From an uncultured Fretibacterium sp. (GTDB lineage Bacteria > Synergistota > Synergistia > Synergistales > Aminobacteriaceae), in assembly GCA_937900285.1 (NCBI GenBank), contig CALCEM010000049.1, forward strand, positions 31,082 to 95,081: 64,000 nucleotides of DNA. The letters run 5' to 3'. Position 1 is the stretch's first letter; every line of letters begins with the position of its first letter. Under the pieces are notes generated by a model. It was not told the origin of the DNA and ran no database searches. It saw only the letters and a program-made list of their open reading frames with translations. Both the position numbers and the translations under genes were made by a program. Positions 17,754-25,434 of this stretch are shown here, piece after piece.

Positions 17754-18221
17754 TTAATTTTCATCTCCGTTTAAATAAATAATTTCATCCGGCGTAATTC
17801 CTGTAAATCTTGTTTTATCCTGTTCACCGGCGTAAGGTCCTTGTTTAATTTCGATCATTTCAATATCTTCTATAACTTGAAAACCATGACCACCGCTTAT
17901 TAATAAAATAACGTCACCAGCATATAAATTTTTACTGCCAATATAATTTTTATTTTTATCGTAAAAGTCGCAACGCAAAACACCCTTACGAATAATTAAA
18001 ACTTCCTGCGTATAATGAACTTGTCGCGGGACTGGGTTATGAACATGTGGCTCAATGATTTTTTTTGCAGGATGACTCATATAAGCAACTTGTTGAGACA
18101 AATCCGACGGAGTAAAAAAATGTATTCCCTTTTCATGAAAATCGGCTCTTATTATTAACGCAATGTCATAATTTTCTCCTGTAGTGTTTACAGCTGATAT
18201 TTTTTCAATGTAAGATGTCAT
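17754..18221 (-). CDS. Cupin-fold protein of a sugar biosynthesis operon
   Basis: A 155-residue protein with a single cupin barrel. Metal-site candidates are His in EPHVHNPVPRQVHYTQE, and a GDVILLISGGHGFQVIED second motif. It resembles cupins that sit beside sugar aminotransferases (the WxcM/FdtA group acts as isomerase or epimerase on dTDP-sugars), but the function here is not proven. The start is ATG 18221 behind TTTAGGAG. The frame is open further upstream through a hydrophobic stretch, but that region is promoter-like and repeat-rich and is not needed. First gene of the cupin, aminotransferase, GT4 operon. Confidence 0.72.
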   Translation of the reverse strand: MTSYIEKISAVNTTGENYDIALIIRADFHEKGIHFFTPSDLSQQVAYMSHPAKKIIEPHVHNPVPRQVHYTQEVLIIRKGVLRCDFYDKNKNYIGSKNLYAGDVILLISGGHGFQVIEDIEMIEIKQGPYAGEQDKTRFTGITPDEIIYLNGDEN

Positions 18222-18252
18222 TATTAAAACTCCTAAAAAATTTTTTATGCCG

Positions 18253-18276
18253 AATATAAATATAAATATAAATATA
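18253..18276. repeat. (AATATA)x4 repeat between divergent glycan genes
   Basis: Four perfect copies of a 6-bp AT-only unit lie in the 178-base gap between the cupin gene and the divergent GT2 gene, in the probable promoter region. Length change here would alter promoter spacing rather than a reading frame. In such AT-rich DNA the repeat may be chance. Confidence 0.6.
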
Positions 18277-18399
18277 ATTTTAAAACATGCTAGCAATATT
18301 AAATTAATATATTTAAATTTCAACATTTATAACGTGAATAATTTATGTTAAAATTTGCTCCGGATTTTTAAAATTTTACACAAATTGGGGGTTGACAAA

Positions 18400-19435
18400 A
18401 TGGAATCAGCGCGTACAATTGAAGCAACAAGCAACAAGCAACAAGCAACAAGCAACAAGCAACAACAATAATAATAATTTTCCATTATTCTCGGTAATCA
18501 TTCCGACGTATAATCGGGTGCACACAATTTTAAGGACAATTAACAGCGTATTAAATCAAACTTACAAAAATTACGAGATAATAATTTCAGACGACGGCTC
18601 GACAGATAACACTAAACAAATTATTCAGGAAAAATTTTCAAATTACCCAAATATAAAATATATTTATCACGAAAATCAAGGCCACTATCACGCAAAAAAT
18701 TACGGCGCAACATTTGCGAACGGCGAATATTTATATTTTTTAGATTCTGACGACGAATGTTTACCAGATTTTTTAATGAAGATGTGTGAGAAATATAAAT
18801 CCGATCCCGAACTCGGCGCAGTATATTGCAGAAGTGGAATGATTGAAAACGGTAAAATTAAAATTGTCGGTTGCAAAATCGAAGGATATATTTATAAACA
18901 AGTTTTAAAACAATTGGGATTAACTTCGCCGTCTTTTATTACGATGAAAGCAGAATGTTTCAGAAATTTAAATAAGGGCTGGGATGAAAATTGCGGACCT
19001 TCTGATGATGACGATATGTGCATAAGGCTCGCCAAAAATTTTAAAATCGGTTGCATAAACGAAGCTCTGGGAATTTATCACACTGAAAATGACGACAGAA
19101 TGATGAAAAATAAAAAATTAATTGCCGATGGATATTTTAAATTAATTAATAAACACGCGGAAGAACTAATAAAATTTTGCAACAAAAAAGTTTTAGCCCG
19201 ACATTACGCAAAAAATTTAATATTATTCTCGGAAGTCAACGACAAAGATTACATAAAACAATGCAAAAATAAAATTCGCAAATATTCAAATTCATATTTC
19301 GAATACGTTTCGATAATTTTACGCGCTAAACATCCCGTATTTTTCGGCCATATCGATAATTTAAAAAATTTACCGTCAAAAATAATTCTCGAAATTAAAA
19401 AATTTATTAAATTTAAAATATTACGCTTGAAATAA
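18400..19435 (+). CDS. Phase-variable GT2 glycosyltransferase (currently out of frame)
   Basis: Family-2 glycosyltransferase with a GT-A fold: FSVIIPTYNRVHTILRTINS opens the domain, ISDDGSTDNT binds the nucleotide, and FLDSDDECLPDF carries the DxD metal site. The ATG at 18400 is spaced 8 bases from a GGGGG ribosome binding site, but with six copies of a 7-bp repeat it stops after 23 codons (TAA 18469-18471). Five or eight copies put it in frame; five give 342 residues. An in-frame TTG at 18392 touches the GGGGG directly and is unlikely to be used. The gene is divergent from the cupin operon and probably adds a sugar to the same surface glycan. Confidence 0.85.
18422..18463. repeat. Heptanucleotide tandem repeat, (AAGCAAC)x6
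   Basis: Six perfect copies of AAGCAAC begin seven codons after the ATG at 18400. The tract encodes a repeating ATSNKQQ peptide when translated. Loss of one unit or gain of two joins the ATG to the glycosyltransferase frame. Confidence 0.94.
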
Positions 19436-19446
19436 ATATTAAAATT

Positions 19447-20433
19447 TTAAAATTCATGTAACGATGGATCAGGAATTATTTTATTATTTATGTTTCTCAC
19501 ACCGCGTTTATATGCATTGTGTCCAGCCATCGCAATCATTACGGCGTTATCTGTACAGCGTGAAATTTTAGGCAGCCAGACTTTAAAATTTTTCTGCTCG
19601 CTTAATCTTTCACGTAAATTACTGTTCGCCGCAACTCCGCCAGAAACCGCAATTTTATTTATTCCAGTTAATTCAACCGCTAAATTTAATTTTGAAATTA
19701 ATGCGTCTGTTATAGACTTTTGAAACGATGCACATAAATTATTTATTTCAGCTTTTAATATTTCTTCGCTCTCAAATTTTTTTACTTGCCATAATAACGC
19801 AGTTTTTAAACCGCTGAAACTAAATTCAATTTCACGAGTATTTTTTAACGGAACCGGAAATTTAAATTTTAATTCATCGCCGTCCTTCGCAAGTTTATCT
19901 ATTTCAGGGCCACCGGGATATTTCAAACCTAAAATTTTCGCCGCCTTGTCATATGCTTCCCCTGCTGCATCATCACGCGTGCATCCAAGTAATTTATATT
20001 CTCCAAAATTTTTTACGCAAATTATTTCAGTGTGTCCTCCCGAAACTATTAACGACAAAAAAGGAGGCTCTAAATTTTCAGCATCAATCAACGGCGCAAA
20101 TAAATGCCCCTCCAAATGATTAACGCCGATTAATGGAACGTTCCAAACTTGAGACAACGCTACAGCAATTTGAACACCAACCATTAAAGAACCCATTAAA
20201 CCAGGCCCGCGAGTCACCGCTATTAAATCAGGTTTATAATTTTTCGTCGCAACATCAATCAACGGTAAAATATTTTCTAAATGTTTACGCGCTGCAAATT
20301 CCGGGATTACTCCGCCAAATTCCGAATGATCTTTTATTTGACTCGATAAATATTCGCATAAAACTTCACGATCATTTTTTATCATCGCGATCCCCGTATC
20401 ATCGCAACTCGTTTCTATTCCTAGAGTGATCAT
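19447..20433 (-). CDS. tsaD: tRNA N6-adenosine threonylcarbamoyltransferase
   Basis: Catalytic subunit for t6A modification at position 37 of tRNAs that read ANN codons; it works with TsaB, TsaE and TsaC. The 328 residues show the ASKHA-fold start LGIETSCDDTGIAMI, the metal ligands His106 and His110 in NHLEGHL, a SGGHTEII phosphate loop, and FSFSGLKTALL. The late Asp lies in the RCTDNAVMIA segment. Complete and of normal length. It is first in a minus-strand housekeeping block with gltX and ispDF upstream of it. Confidence 0.96.
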   Translation of the reverse strand: MITLGIETSCDDTGIAMIKNDREVLCEYLSSQIKDHSEFGGVIPEFAARKHLENILPLIDVATKNYKPDLIAVTRGPGLMGSLMVGVQIAVALSQVWNVPLIGVNHLEGHLFAPLIDAENLEPPFLSLIVSGGHTEIICVKNFGEYKLLGCTRDDAAGEAYDKAAKILGLKYPGGPEIDKLAKDGDELKFKFPVPLKNTREIEFSFSGLKTALLWQVKKFESEEILKAEINNLCASFQKSITDALISKLNLAVELTGINKIAVSGGVAANSNLRERLSEQKNFKVWLPKISRCTDNAVMIAMAGHNAYKRGVRNINNKIIPDPSLHEF

Positions 20434-20460
20434 TTTATTTTTTATTTTTATTTTATTTAT

Positions 20461-20643
20461 TTAACTGTATGAACTATCGACCGTAAATTCAGGCCAGAAA
20501 TTTTCTATAAACTCATCATAATATGGAAATAATCCGGGATCCATTACGTAATCGTTTGAAATATCTTCTTCAAATTCGTTTAATGCAAGGCTCCCAAACC
20601 ATAAATTATTATCGCAGTCTCGAGTATGTGAAAACACCAGCAT
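20461..20643 (-). CDS. Small hypothetical protein, 60 residues
   Basis: I do not recognise this product. It is acidic, with several aromatic residues and no hydrophobic helix. It fits in the gap between gltX and tsaD on the same strand. The ATG at 20643 has AGGGTG six bases upstream; a GTG at 20652 is a poorer alternative. It could be a real small gene or a chance frame. Confidence 0.4.
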   Translation of the reverse strand: MLVFSHTRDCDNNLWFGSLALNEFEEDISNDYVMDPGLFPYYDEFIENFWPEFTVDSSYS

Positions 20644-20683
20644 TTTTTTCACCCTGTTTAATTTTTATTTTATATTTTATATT

Positions 20684-22042
20684 TTATTTAAATATTTCTG
20701 ATACGCTCTGTTTACCCATAACAAAAATTATTTGAGGCAGCGGCGCTCCATGTTCTTGGCCGGTTAAAATTATTCTCAACGGGTGGAAAAATTCACGACC
20801 CTTTAAATTATTCTGCTTCATGAATCCGCGCAAAAATTTCTCAATCGAATTTACATCCCACTCGTTTAAATTTAATATTTCATCCGAAAATTCTTTACTC
20901 CATGAAACTTTTATATTACATTCCGGGCGTTCAACCAAAAATTTTAAACTTTCAGCCATCCCGTTTATAAATGGCACATCGTTTATAATTTCGCTCACCA
21001 AAATTTTAAGATCGTCAGCTGAATATTTTTCAAATCTCGAATCAAAATTAATTATATTTTTTGCAATTTCATCAGGGCTTTTATTATTCATTGCTTTTTT
21101 CTGCCAGAACATTAAATGATCTTCATCATGAACTGGCGAAGATTTTACGATTCGAGACGGATCAAAATTTTTACACATGTCATTTAAATCAAGCAAATTA
21201 ATATTTTTATCAGCACTCCAGCTCAACGTACCCAAATACGCCCGCAACGCTTCCGGCAAAAATCCGCGCTCACGATATTCCCTGATAGGTGTCGAACCCG
21301 TACGCTTCCCCAATTTTTTACGCTCACTCGATAAAACCATCGGTATATGTATAAATTCCGGGCGAGGCCAGTTCAAAATATCAAGTAAAGCAATTTGGCG
21401 AGCAGTGTTCGGAATATGTTCATCTCCGCGAATTATGTGCGAAATTTTCATTAAATAATCATCAACAGCCGAAGCAAATATATATGTCGGAGTATTATCA
21501 CTGCGCCATATTACAAAATCTCCGATAGTTCCAGCCGGAAATATTTGATCACCGTGAACTACATCGTAAAATCTCGCCTCGTAATTTTCAGGGAGCTTCA
21601 ATCTCCAACAAAATTTTACGCCCGTTCTTATTCTCTCATCAATCTCTCCGCGCGTTAAATTCCTGCAATGCCCATCATATTTAGGAGGCGTATTGTTTTT
21701 TAATTGCTCCTCTCGCATCGTTTTCAATCTCTCATCTGAACAAAAACAAGGATATATATAATTTTTCTCCTTCAAAATTTCAAGATATTCAGAATAAATT
21801 TTATTGCGCTCACTCTGCCTGATAAATTCCGCATTATCCCAATTTAATCCAAGCCATTTTAAATCATAAATTAATTTCGTCTCATATTCCTTTTTTGATC
21901 GCTCCTGATCCGTGTCGTCAATCCTTAAATAAAATTTCCCGTCTTCATCTTTTCGTGCATATAAATAATTAAATAATGCAGTCCTCGCTCCTCCGATATG
22001 CAATTCTCCGGTAGGACTCGGCGCAAATCTCGTAATTATCAT
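20684..22042 (-). CDS. gltX: Glutamate-tRNA ligase
   Basis: Class I aminoacyl-tRNA synthetase that charges tRNA-Glu, and in organisms lacking GlnRS also tRNA-Gln. The 452 residues contain the HIGH-type motif in APSPTGELHIGGARTALFNYL, a Cys pair in PCFCSDERL, the discriminating insert with SAVDDYLMKISHIIRGDEHIPN, and the KMSKS equivalent SSERKKLGKRTGS. The C-terminal anticodon domain ends with LRIILTGQEHGAPLPQIIFVMG. It is slightly shorter than the usual 470-490 residues. It ends with no clear terminator before the small ORF downstream. Confidence 0.95.
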   Translation of the reverse strand: MIITRFAPSPTGELHIGGARTALFNYLYARKDEDGKFYLRIDDTDQERSKKEYETKLIYDLKWLGLNWDNAEFIRQSERNKIYSEYLEILKEKNYIYPCFCSDERLKTMREEQLKNNTPPKYDGHCRNLTRGEIDERIRTGVKFCWRLKLPENYEARFYDVVHGDQIFPAGTIGDFVIWRSDNTPTYIFASAVDDYLMKISHIIRGDEHIPNTARQIALLDILNWPRPEFIHIPMVLSSERKKLGKRTGSTPIREYRERGFLPEALRAYLGTLSWSADKNINLLDLNDMCKNFDPSRIVKSSPVHDEDHLMFWQKKAMNNKSPDEIAKNIINFDSRFEKYSADDLKILVSEIINDVPFINGMAESLKFLVERPECNIKVSWSKEFSDEILNLNEWDVNSIEKFLRGFMKQNNLKGREFFHPLRIILTGQEHGAPLPQIIFVMGKQSVSEIFK

Positions 22043-22078
22043 TTTTTTATTTCATCTTCCACTTTTAATTTTTAATTT

Positions 22079-23194
22079 TTAATCTTTGCTCAACGTAGCA
22101 ACCGCCCAGCACGTCATATTTAAACCCGCTCCAGCATCGTCGAGTTCTTCAGCCGATTTAAATTTTAAATTAACATCAAAATATTTTGCAAGATTATTAA
22201 TTATTATTTCGCGATATTTATTTAATTTTGGTATTTGAGCCTGTAACACAACATCAATAAATTTTATTTCATAACCGGAATTTTTCACGAGCTTTATAAC
22301 ATTCTCAAGTAATTTAATGCTGTCCGCATCCTTAAAATTTTCGTCACTCGCTGGAAATAAATTCCCAATGTCCGGCAAATTCGCAGCACCTAAAATCGCA
22401 TCCATTATCGAATGTGTAATAATATCCGCATCGCTATGTCCCAATAATCCTACGGGCGAACCTTCAATTAAAATGCCACCTAAAATTAATTTCCGGCCTG
22501 GCTTTAATTTATGAACATCGTAACCTATTCCGGAACGAATAATATTTTTATTGCTGTTTATCAACGCGCGTGCAATTTCAAAATCTTCCGGCCATGTAAT
22601 TTTAAAATTAAACTTTTCGCCCTTCACATAATTTAATTTATTTCCCGACAATAACCAGGCTTCAGCATCATCTTTTACGCTAATGTTATTTAAATTTTCA
22701 AGTGCATAAATCAATTTTTTAGTCGGGAAGCTTTGAGGGGTCTGCGTTATAAATAAATTTTCACGATCAACGCATGAAATATTATTGTTTTCAATTTTCT
22801 TCAAGGCATCTGCAACCGGCAAAACTGGAACAGCTCCGCAATTTTCATCAGTATTATAAATTAAATCGCGCAATAAATTCTCACTCAATAACGGCCTCGC
22901 TGCATCATGAATCATAACGAAATCACAATTACATTTCTTCAGCCCGTTTAAAACTGAATCCGAACGTTCTGCGCCGCCATGAGCAATTATTAAATTTTGG
23001 GTTAAATTGTTTTCTAAAATTTCGCCGTCCGGTATCACTAAAATTATTTCACAGATTTCCGGGATATTTTTCGCAACGTTTACGCTCCATTGCCATAATT
23101 GCAAATTTCCAAGCTTCGTAAACTGCTTTTTAAATCCAATTCGAGAACCTTTACCGCCCGCAAGTATTACAAACGAAAAATTTTTATTTTGCAT
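22079..23194 (-). CDS. ispDF: Bifunctional IspD-IspF enzyme of the MEP isoprenoid pathway
   Basis: One 371-residue chain with two activities of non-mevalonate isoprenoid synthesis. Residues 1-215 are the IspD cytidylyltransferase (VILAGGKGSRIGFKKQF, then HDAARPLLSENLL). Residues from about 217 are the IspF cyclodiphosphate synthase (SGIGYDVHKLKPGRKLILGG, metal His, and LGHSDADIITHSIMDAILGAANLPDIGNLFP). The usual late IspF segment with the pattern TxExLGFxGR is altered here to SAEELDDAGAGLNMT. IspD and IspF catalyse non-consecutive steps, but IspDF fusions are known. It starts 6 bases after recR. Confidence 0.94.
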   Translation of the reverse strand: MQNKNFSFVILAGGKGSRIGFKKQFTKLGNLQLWQWSVNVAKNIPEICEIILVIPDGEILENNLTQNLIIAHGGAERSDSVLNGLKKCNCDFVMIHDAARPLLSENLLRDLIYNTDENCGAVPVLPVADALKKIENNNISCVDRENLFITQTPQSFPTKKLIYALENLNNISVKDDAEAWLLSGNKLNYVKGEKFNFKITWPEDFEIARALINSNKNIIRSGIGYDVHKLKPGRKLILGGILIEGSPVGLLGHSDADIITHSIMDAILGAANLPDIGNLFPASDENFKDADSIKLLENVIKLVKNSGYEIKFIDVVLQAQIPKLNKYREIIINNLAKYFDVNLKFKSAEELDDAGAGLNMTCWAVATLSKD

Positions 23195-23200
23195 TTTGTC

Positions 23201-23809
23201 TCATAAATTTAAATCCGCGTCCGTTCGGGCTTCCAGAGCCATATGTAACGTTAATTTGTCTGCAAATTCTATAGTGCTGCCCATCGGTAAACCCATAGCG
23301 AGACGAGATATTTTATTAATTTTCAATCCAGAATTTTTTAATATTTCTACAAGCGCATAATATGTTAAATCGCCTTCAACTTTTGGATTGGTAGCGATAA
23401 TAATTTCATCGGGATTATTTTTTTTTACGTGATCAAGCAAAAAATTTATTGTGCATTCGCTTAATTCTTTTTCTTCATAAGGCGAGACGATTTCTCCCAA
23501 AACATGATATAAACCGTTATAAATTTTGGCGTGCTCAAATGCTGTTAAAGTTTCCAGATCTTCAACGATGCATAAAATATTTTTATCCCGCAAAGGATCA
23601 GAACAAATTTCGCAGGGATCAGAGCCTGAAATATTTCCGCAATTGGAACATGTAAATAAATTATTTTTGGCTGTAGCTATAATTTTGCCGATGTTATATA
23701 ATTCCCGCTTATTTTTTTTCAGCAGATAAAAAGCCATGCGCCTCGCACTTTTAGGACCGATGCCGGGAAATTGTTTAAAAATATTAATTAATTCTGTGAT
23801 CGAATCCAT
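23201..23809 (-). CDS. recR: Recombination mediator RecR
   Basis: Partner of RecO and RecF in loading RecA at gapped DNA. The 202 residues show the helix-hairpin-helix start FKQFPGIGPKSARRMAFYLL, a four-Cys zinc finger (Cys54, Cys57, Cys66, Cys69 in CSNCGNISGSDPCEIC), and a Toprim domain with VEDLETLTAFE and ATNPKVEGDLTYYAL. Complete. Its position directly downstream of ebfC is the standard recR context. Confidence 0.97.
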   Translation of the reverse strand: MDSITELINIFKQFPGIGPKSARRMAFYLLKKNKRELYNIGKIIATAKNNLFTCSNCGNISGSDPCEICSDPLRDKNILCIVEDLETLTAFEHAKIYNGLYHVLGEIVSPYEEKELSECTINFLLDHVKKNNPDEIIIATNPKVEGDLTYYALVEILKNSGLKINKISRLAMGLPMGSTIEFADKLTLHMALEARTDADLNL

Positions 23810-23838
23810 TTAAAATTTTAAAATTTAAAATCGAATCG

Positions 23839-24147
23839 CTAAAATAATCCTGGAATACCAAAACCGCCCGTAATTGCTCCCATTTTATCTTTTATTAAAT
23901 CCTGACTTTTTTTAATTCCTTCGTTTACTGCAGAATTTATTAAATCTTCGAGCATGTCTTTTTCATCTGGGTTAATAACTTCGGGATCGATTTTTATGCT
24001 TACTAAATTGCCGGCTCCGTTAAAAGTAGCGATGACCATTCCGCCCCCAACGCTAGCCTCAACAGTTTCGTTTGAAACTTCATCCTGTAATTTTTTCATT
24101 TGGTTTTGTATCTGCATGGCCTGTTTTACTAAATTGTTAACTTTCAA
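23839..24147 (-). CDS. ebfC: Nucleoid-associated protein of the YbaB/EbfC family
   Basis: Small DNA-binding dimer, 102 residues from the preferred start, next to recR as in most bacteria. Family features are the helical NNLVKQAMQIQNQMKKLQDE start, VEASVGGGMVIATFNG, and a Gly-rich end (TGGFGIPGLF). The frame is open to 24195, but TTG at 24147 is preceded by GGCGGTGA at good spacing and gives the usual family length. No dnaX lies upstream, unlike the common dnaX-ebfC-recR order. Confidence 0.9.
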   Translation of the reverse strand: MKVNNLVKQAMQIQNQMKKLQDEVSNETVEASVGGGMVIATFNGAGNLVSIKIDPEVINPDEKDMLEDLINSAVNEGIKKSQDLIKDKMGAITGGFGIPGLF

Positions 24148-24207
24148 AATAAATTCACCGCCAGAAATATTTTTTATTTTTGCAAATTTTATCACGTATC
24201 ACGCATA

Positions 24208-24261
24208 AAAAATCCCATCCCGTTAAAATTTTAAAATTTAATCTTTAATCTAACAGGATGG
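24208..24261 (-). terminator. Terminator of the ABC importer operon
   Basis: On the minus strand CCATCCTGTTA (24261-24251) pairs with TAACGGGATGG (24224-24214), eleven pairs with one G-U, followed by a T run (GATTTTTT). It lies 17 bases after the ATP-binding protein gene. Confidence 0.85.
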
Positions 24262-24277
24262 AATAACAAATTTAAAA

Positions 24278-25381
24278 TTATTCTTTATCTTCGAGAACTT
24301 TCGTTAATAATGGGTCAAATGATAATGAAACGTTTTCGCCTTCGTTCCAAATTTTTTTAACGTCAGGGTTATCGATTTGGACTAAAACATTACCGAGATC
24401 GGTTTTCACCCAAGTTTCTACGCTGTTGCCCAAATAAATATTAGCTGTTACAGTTCCGTCTTCAACACCTGCGCCGGGTTCACCGAGTGATAAAGATTCC
24501 GGGCGAGCCATAATAACGGCATGATCTCCAGCGTTTAAATTTTTGTTCCATTTAGATGTCTCGAACCTCTGGCCTTTAATTTCAACGTGACATTCATTTT
24601 CAGAAATTCCTTTAACTTCGCACGGGAAAAACGCAACTTTACCGACGAAGCCAGCGACAAATTTATTTACCGGGTCTCTGTAAATATCGCTAGGAGTTCC
24701 CATCTGGATAATTTTCCCGCCCTTCATTACGATAATGCGATCAGACAAGCTCATTGCTTCAACTCTATCATGAGTAACGTACATGGCCGTAATTCCTAAA
24801 GATTTTTGAAGCCTGCGAATTTCTACGCGCATTTGTTCACGTAAAAGTGCATCGAGATTAGATAAAGGTTCATCGAGCAATAAAACTGACGGCTCAACGA
24901 TCAAAGATCTTGCGAGGGCGACGCGTTGTTGCTGACCTCCTGATAATCTTGATGGCGGACGTTTAGCCATTTGACCGAGTCCGACCATTTCCAAAAATTT
25001 TTGTACTTTTTCTGCGATTTCTTTATTTGGGACTTTACGCAGTTTTAAACCATAAGCGACATTTTCAAAAACATTCATATGCGGAAATAATCCGTAACTT
25101 TGAAATACCATCGCTGTATCGCGTTTATTAGGCGGAGTGTTAGTAACATCATTTTCACCGATCATAATTCTGCCCGAAGTAGGCTGCTCGAAACCTGATA
25201 ACATTCTCAACACCGTAGTTTTTCCGCAACCTGAAGGCCCTAAAAGTGTAACGAGTTCGCCCGGTTCTAATTTAAACGAGACTCCGCCAACTGCAGCAAC
25301 ATCCTGCCCTGATTGTGGGTCGCGGAAGATTTTCGTAATATTTTCGAGTGTTACGGATTTAGATTTATTATTATTTGACAA
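24278..25381 (-). CDS. ABC importer ATP-binding protein (iron/polyamine/phosphonate type)
   Basis: Energising subunit of a type I ABC importer; 367 residues. Walker A is GPSGCGKTT, the Q loop FQSYGLFPH, the signature LSGGQQQRVALARSL, Walker B VLLLDEPLSNLDAL, and the switch His is in VTHDRVEAM. The C-terminal 120 residues form a TOBE-like regulatory domain (MARPESLSLGEPGAG). The same fold serves iron(III), putrescine and aminoethylphosphonate systems. With a binding protein related to iron(III) receptors, iron or an organic anion is the most likely cargo. Last gene of a three-gene operon. Confidence 0.92.
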   Translation of the reverse strand: MSNNNKSKSVTLENITKIFRDPQSGQDVAAVGGVSFKLEPGELVTLLGPSGCGKTTVLRMLSGFEQPTSGRIMIGENDVTNTPPNKRDTAMVFQSYGLFPHMNVFENVAYGLKLRKVPNKEIAEKVQKFLEMVGLGQMAKRPPSRLSGGQQQRVALARSLIVEPSVLLLDEPLSNLDALLREQMRVEIRRLQKSLGITAMYVTHDRVEAMSLSDRIIVMKGGKIIQMGTPSDIYRDPVNKFVAGFVGKVAFFPCEVKGISENECHVEIKGQRFETSKWNKNLNAGDHAVIMARPESLSLGEPGAGVEDGTVTANIYLGNSVETWVKTDLGNVLVQIDNPDVKKIWNEGENVSLSFDPLLTKVLEDKE

Positions 25382-25434
25382 TTTGTATACGCCTCACTTA
25401 AAAATTTAATAATTTAATAAAAAATATTTTTGCA

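Noticed and set aside
18392..18399. TTG at 18392 as the start of the GT2 gene
   Set aside because: It is in frame with the enzyme but touches the GGGGG ribosome binding site with no spacing. ATG 18400 is correctly spaced.
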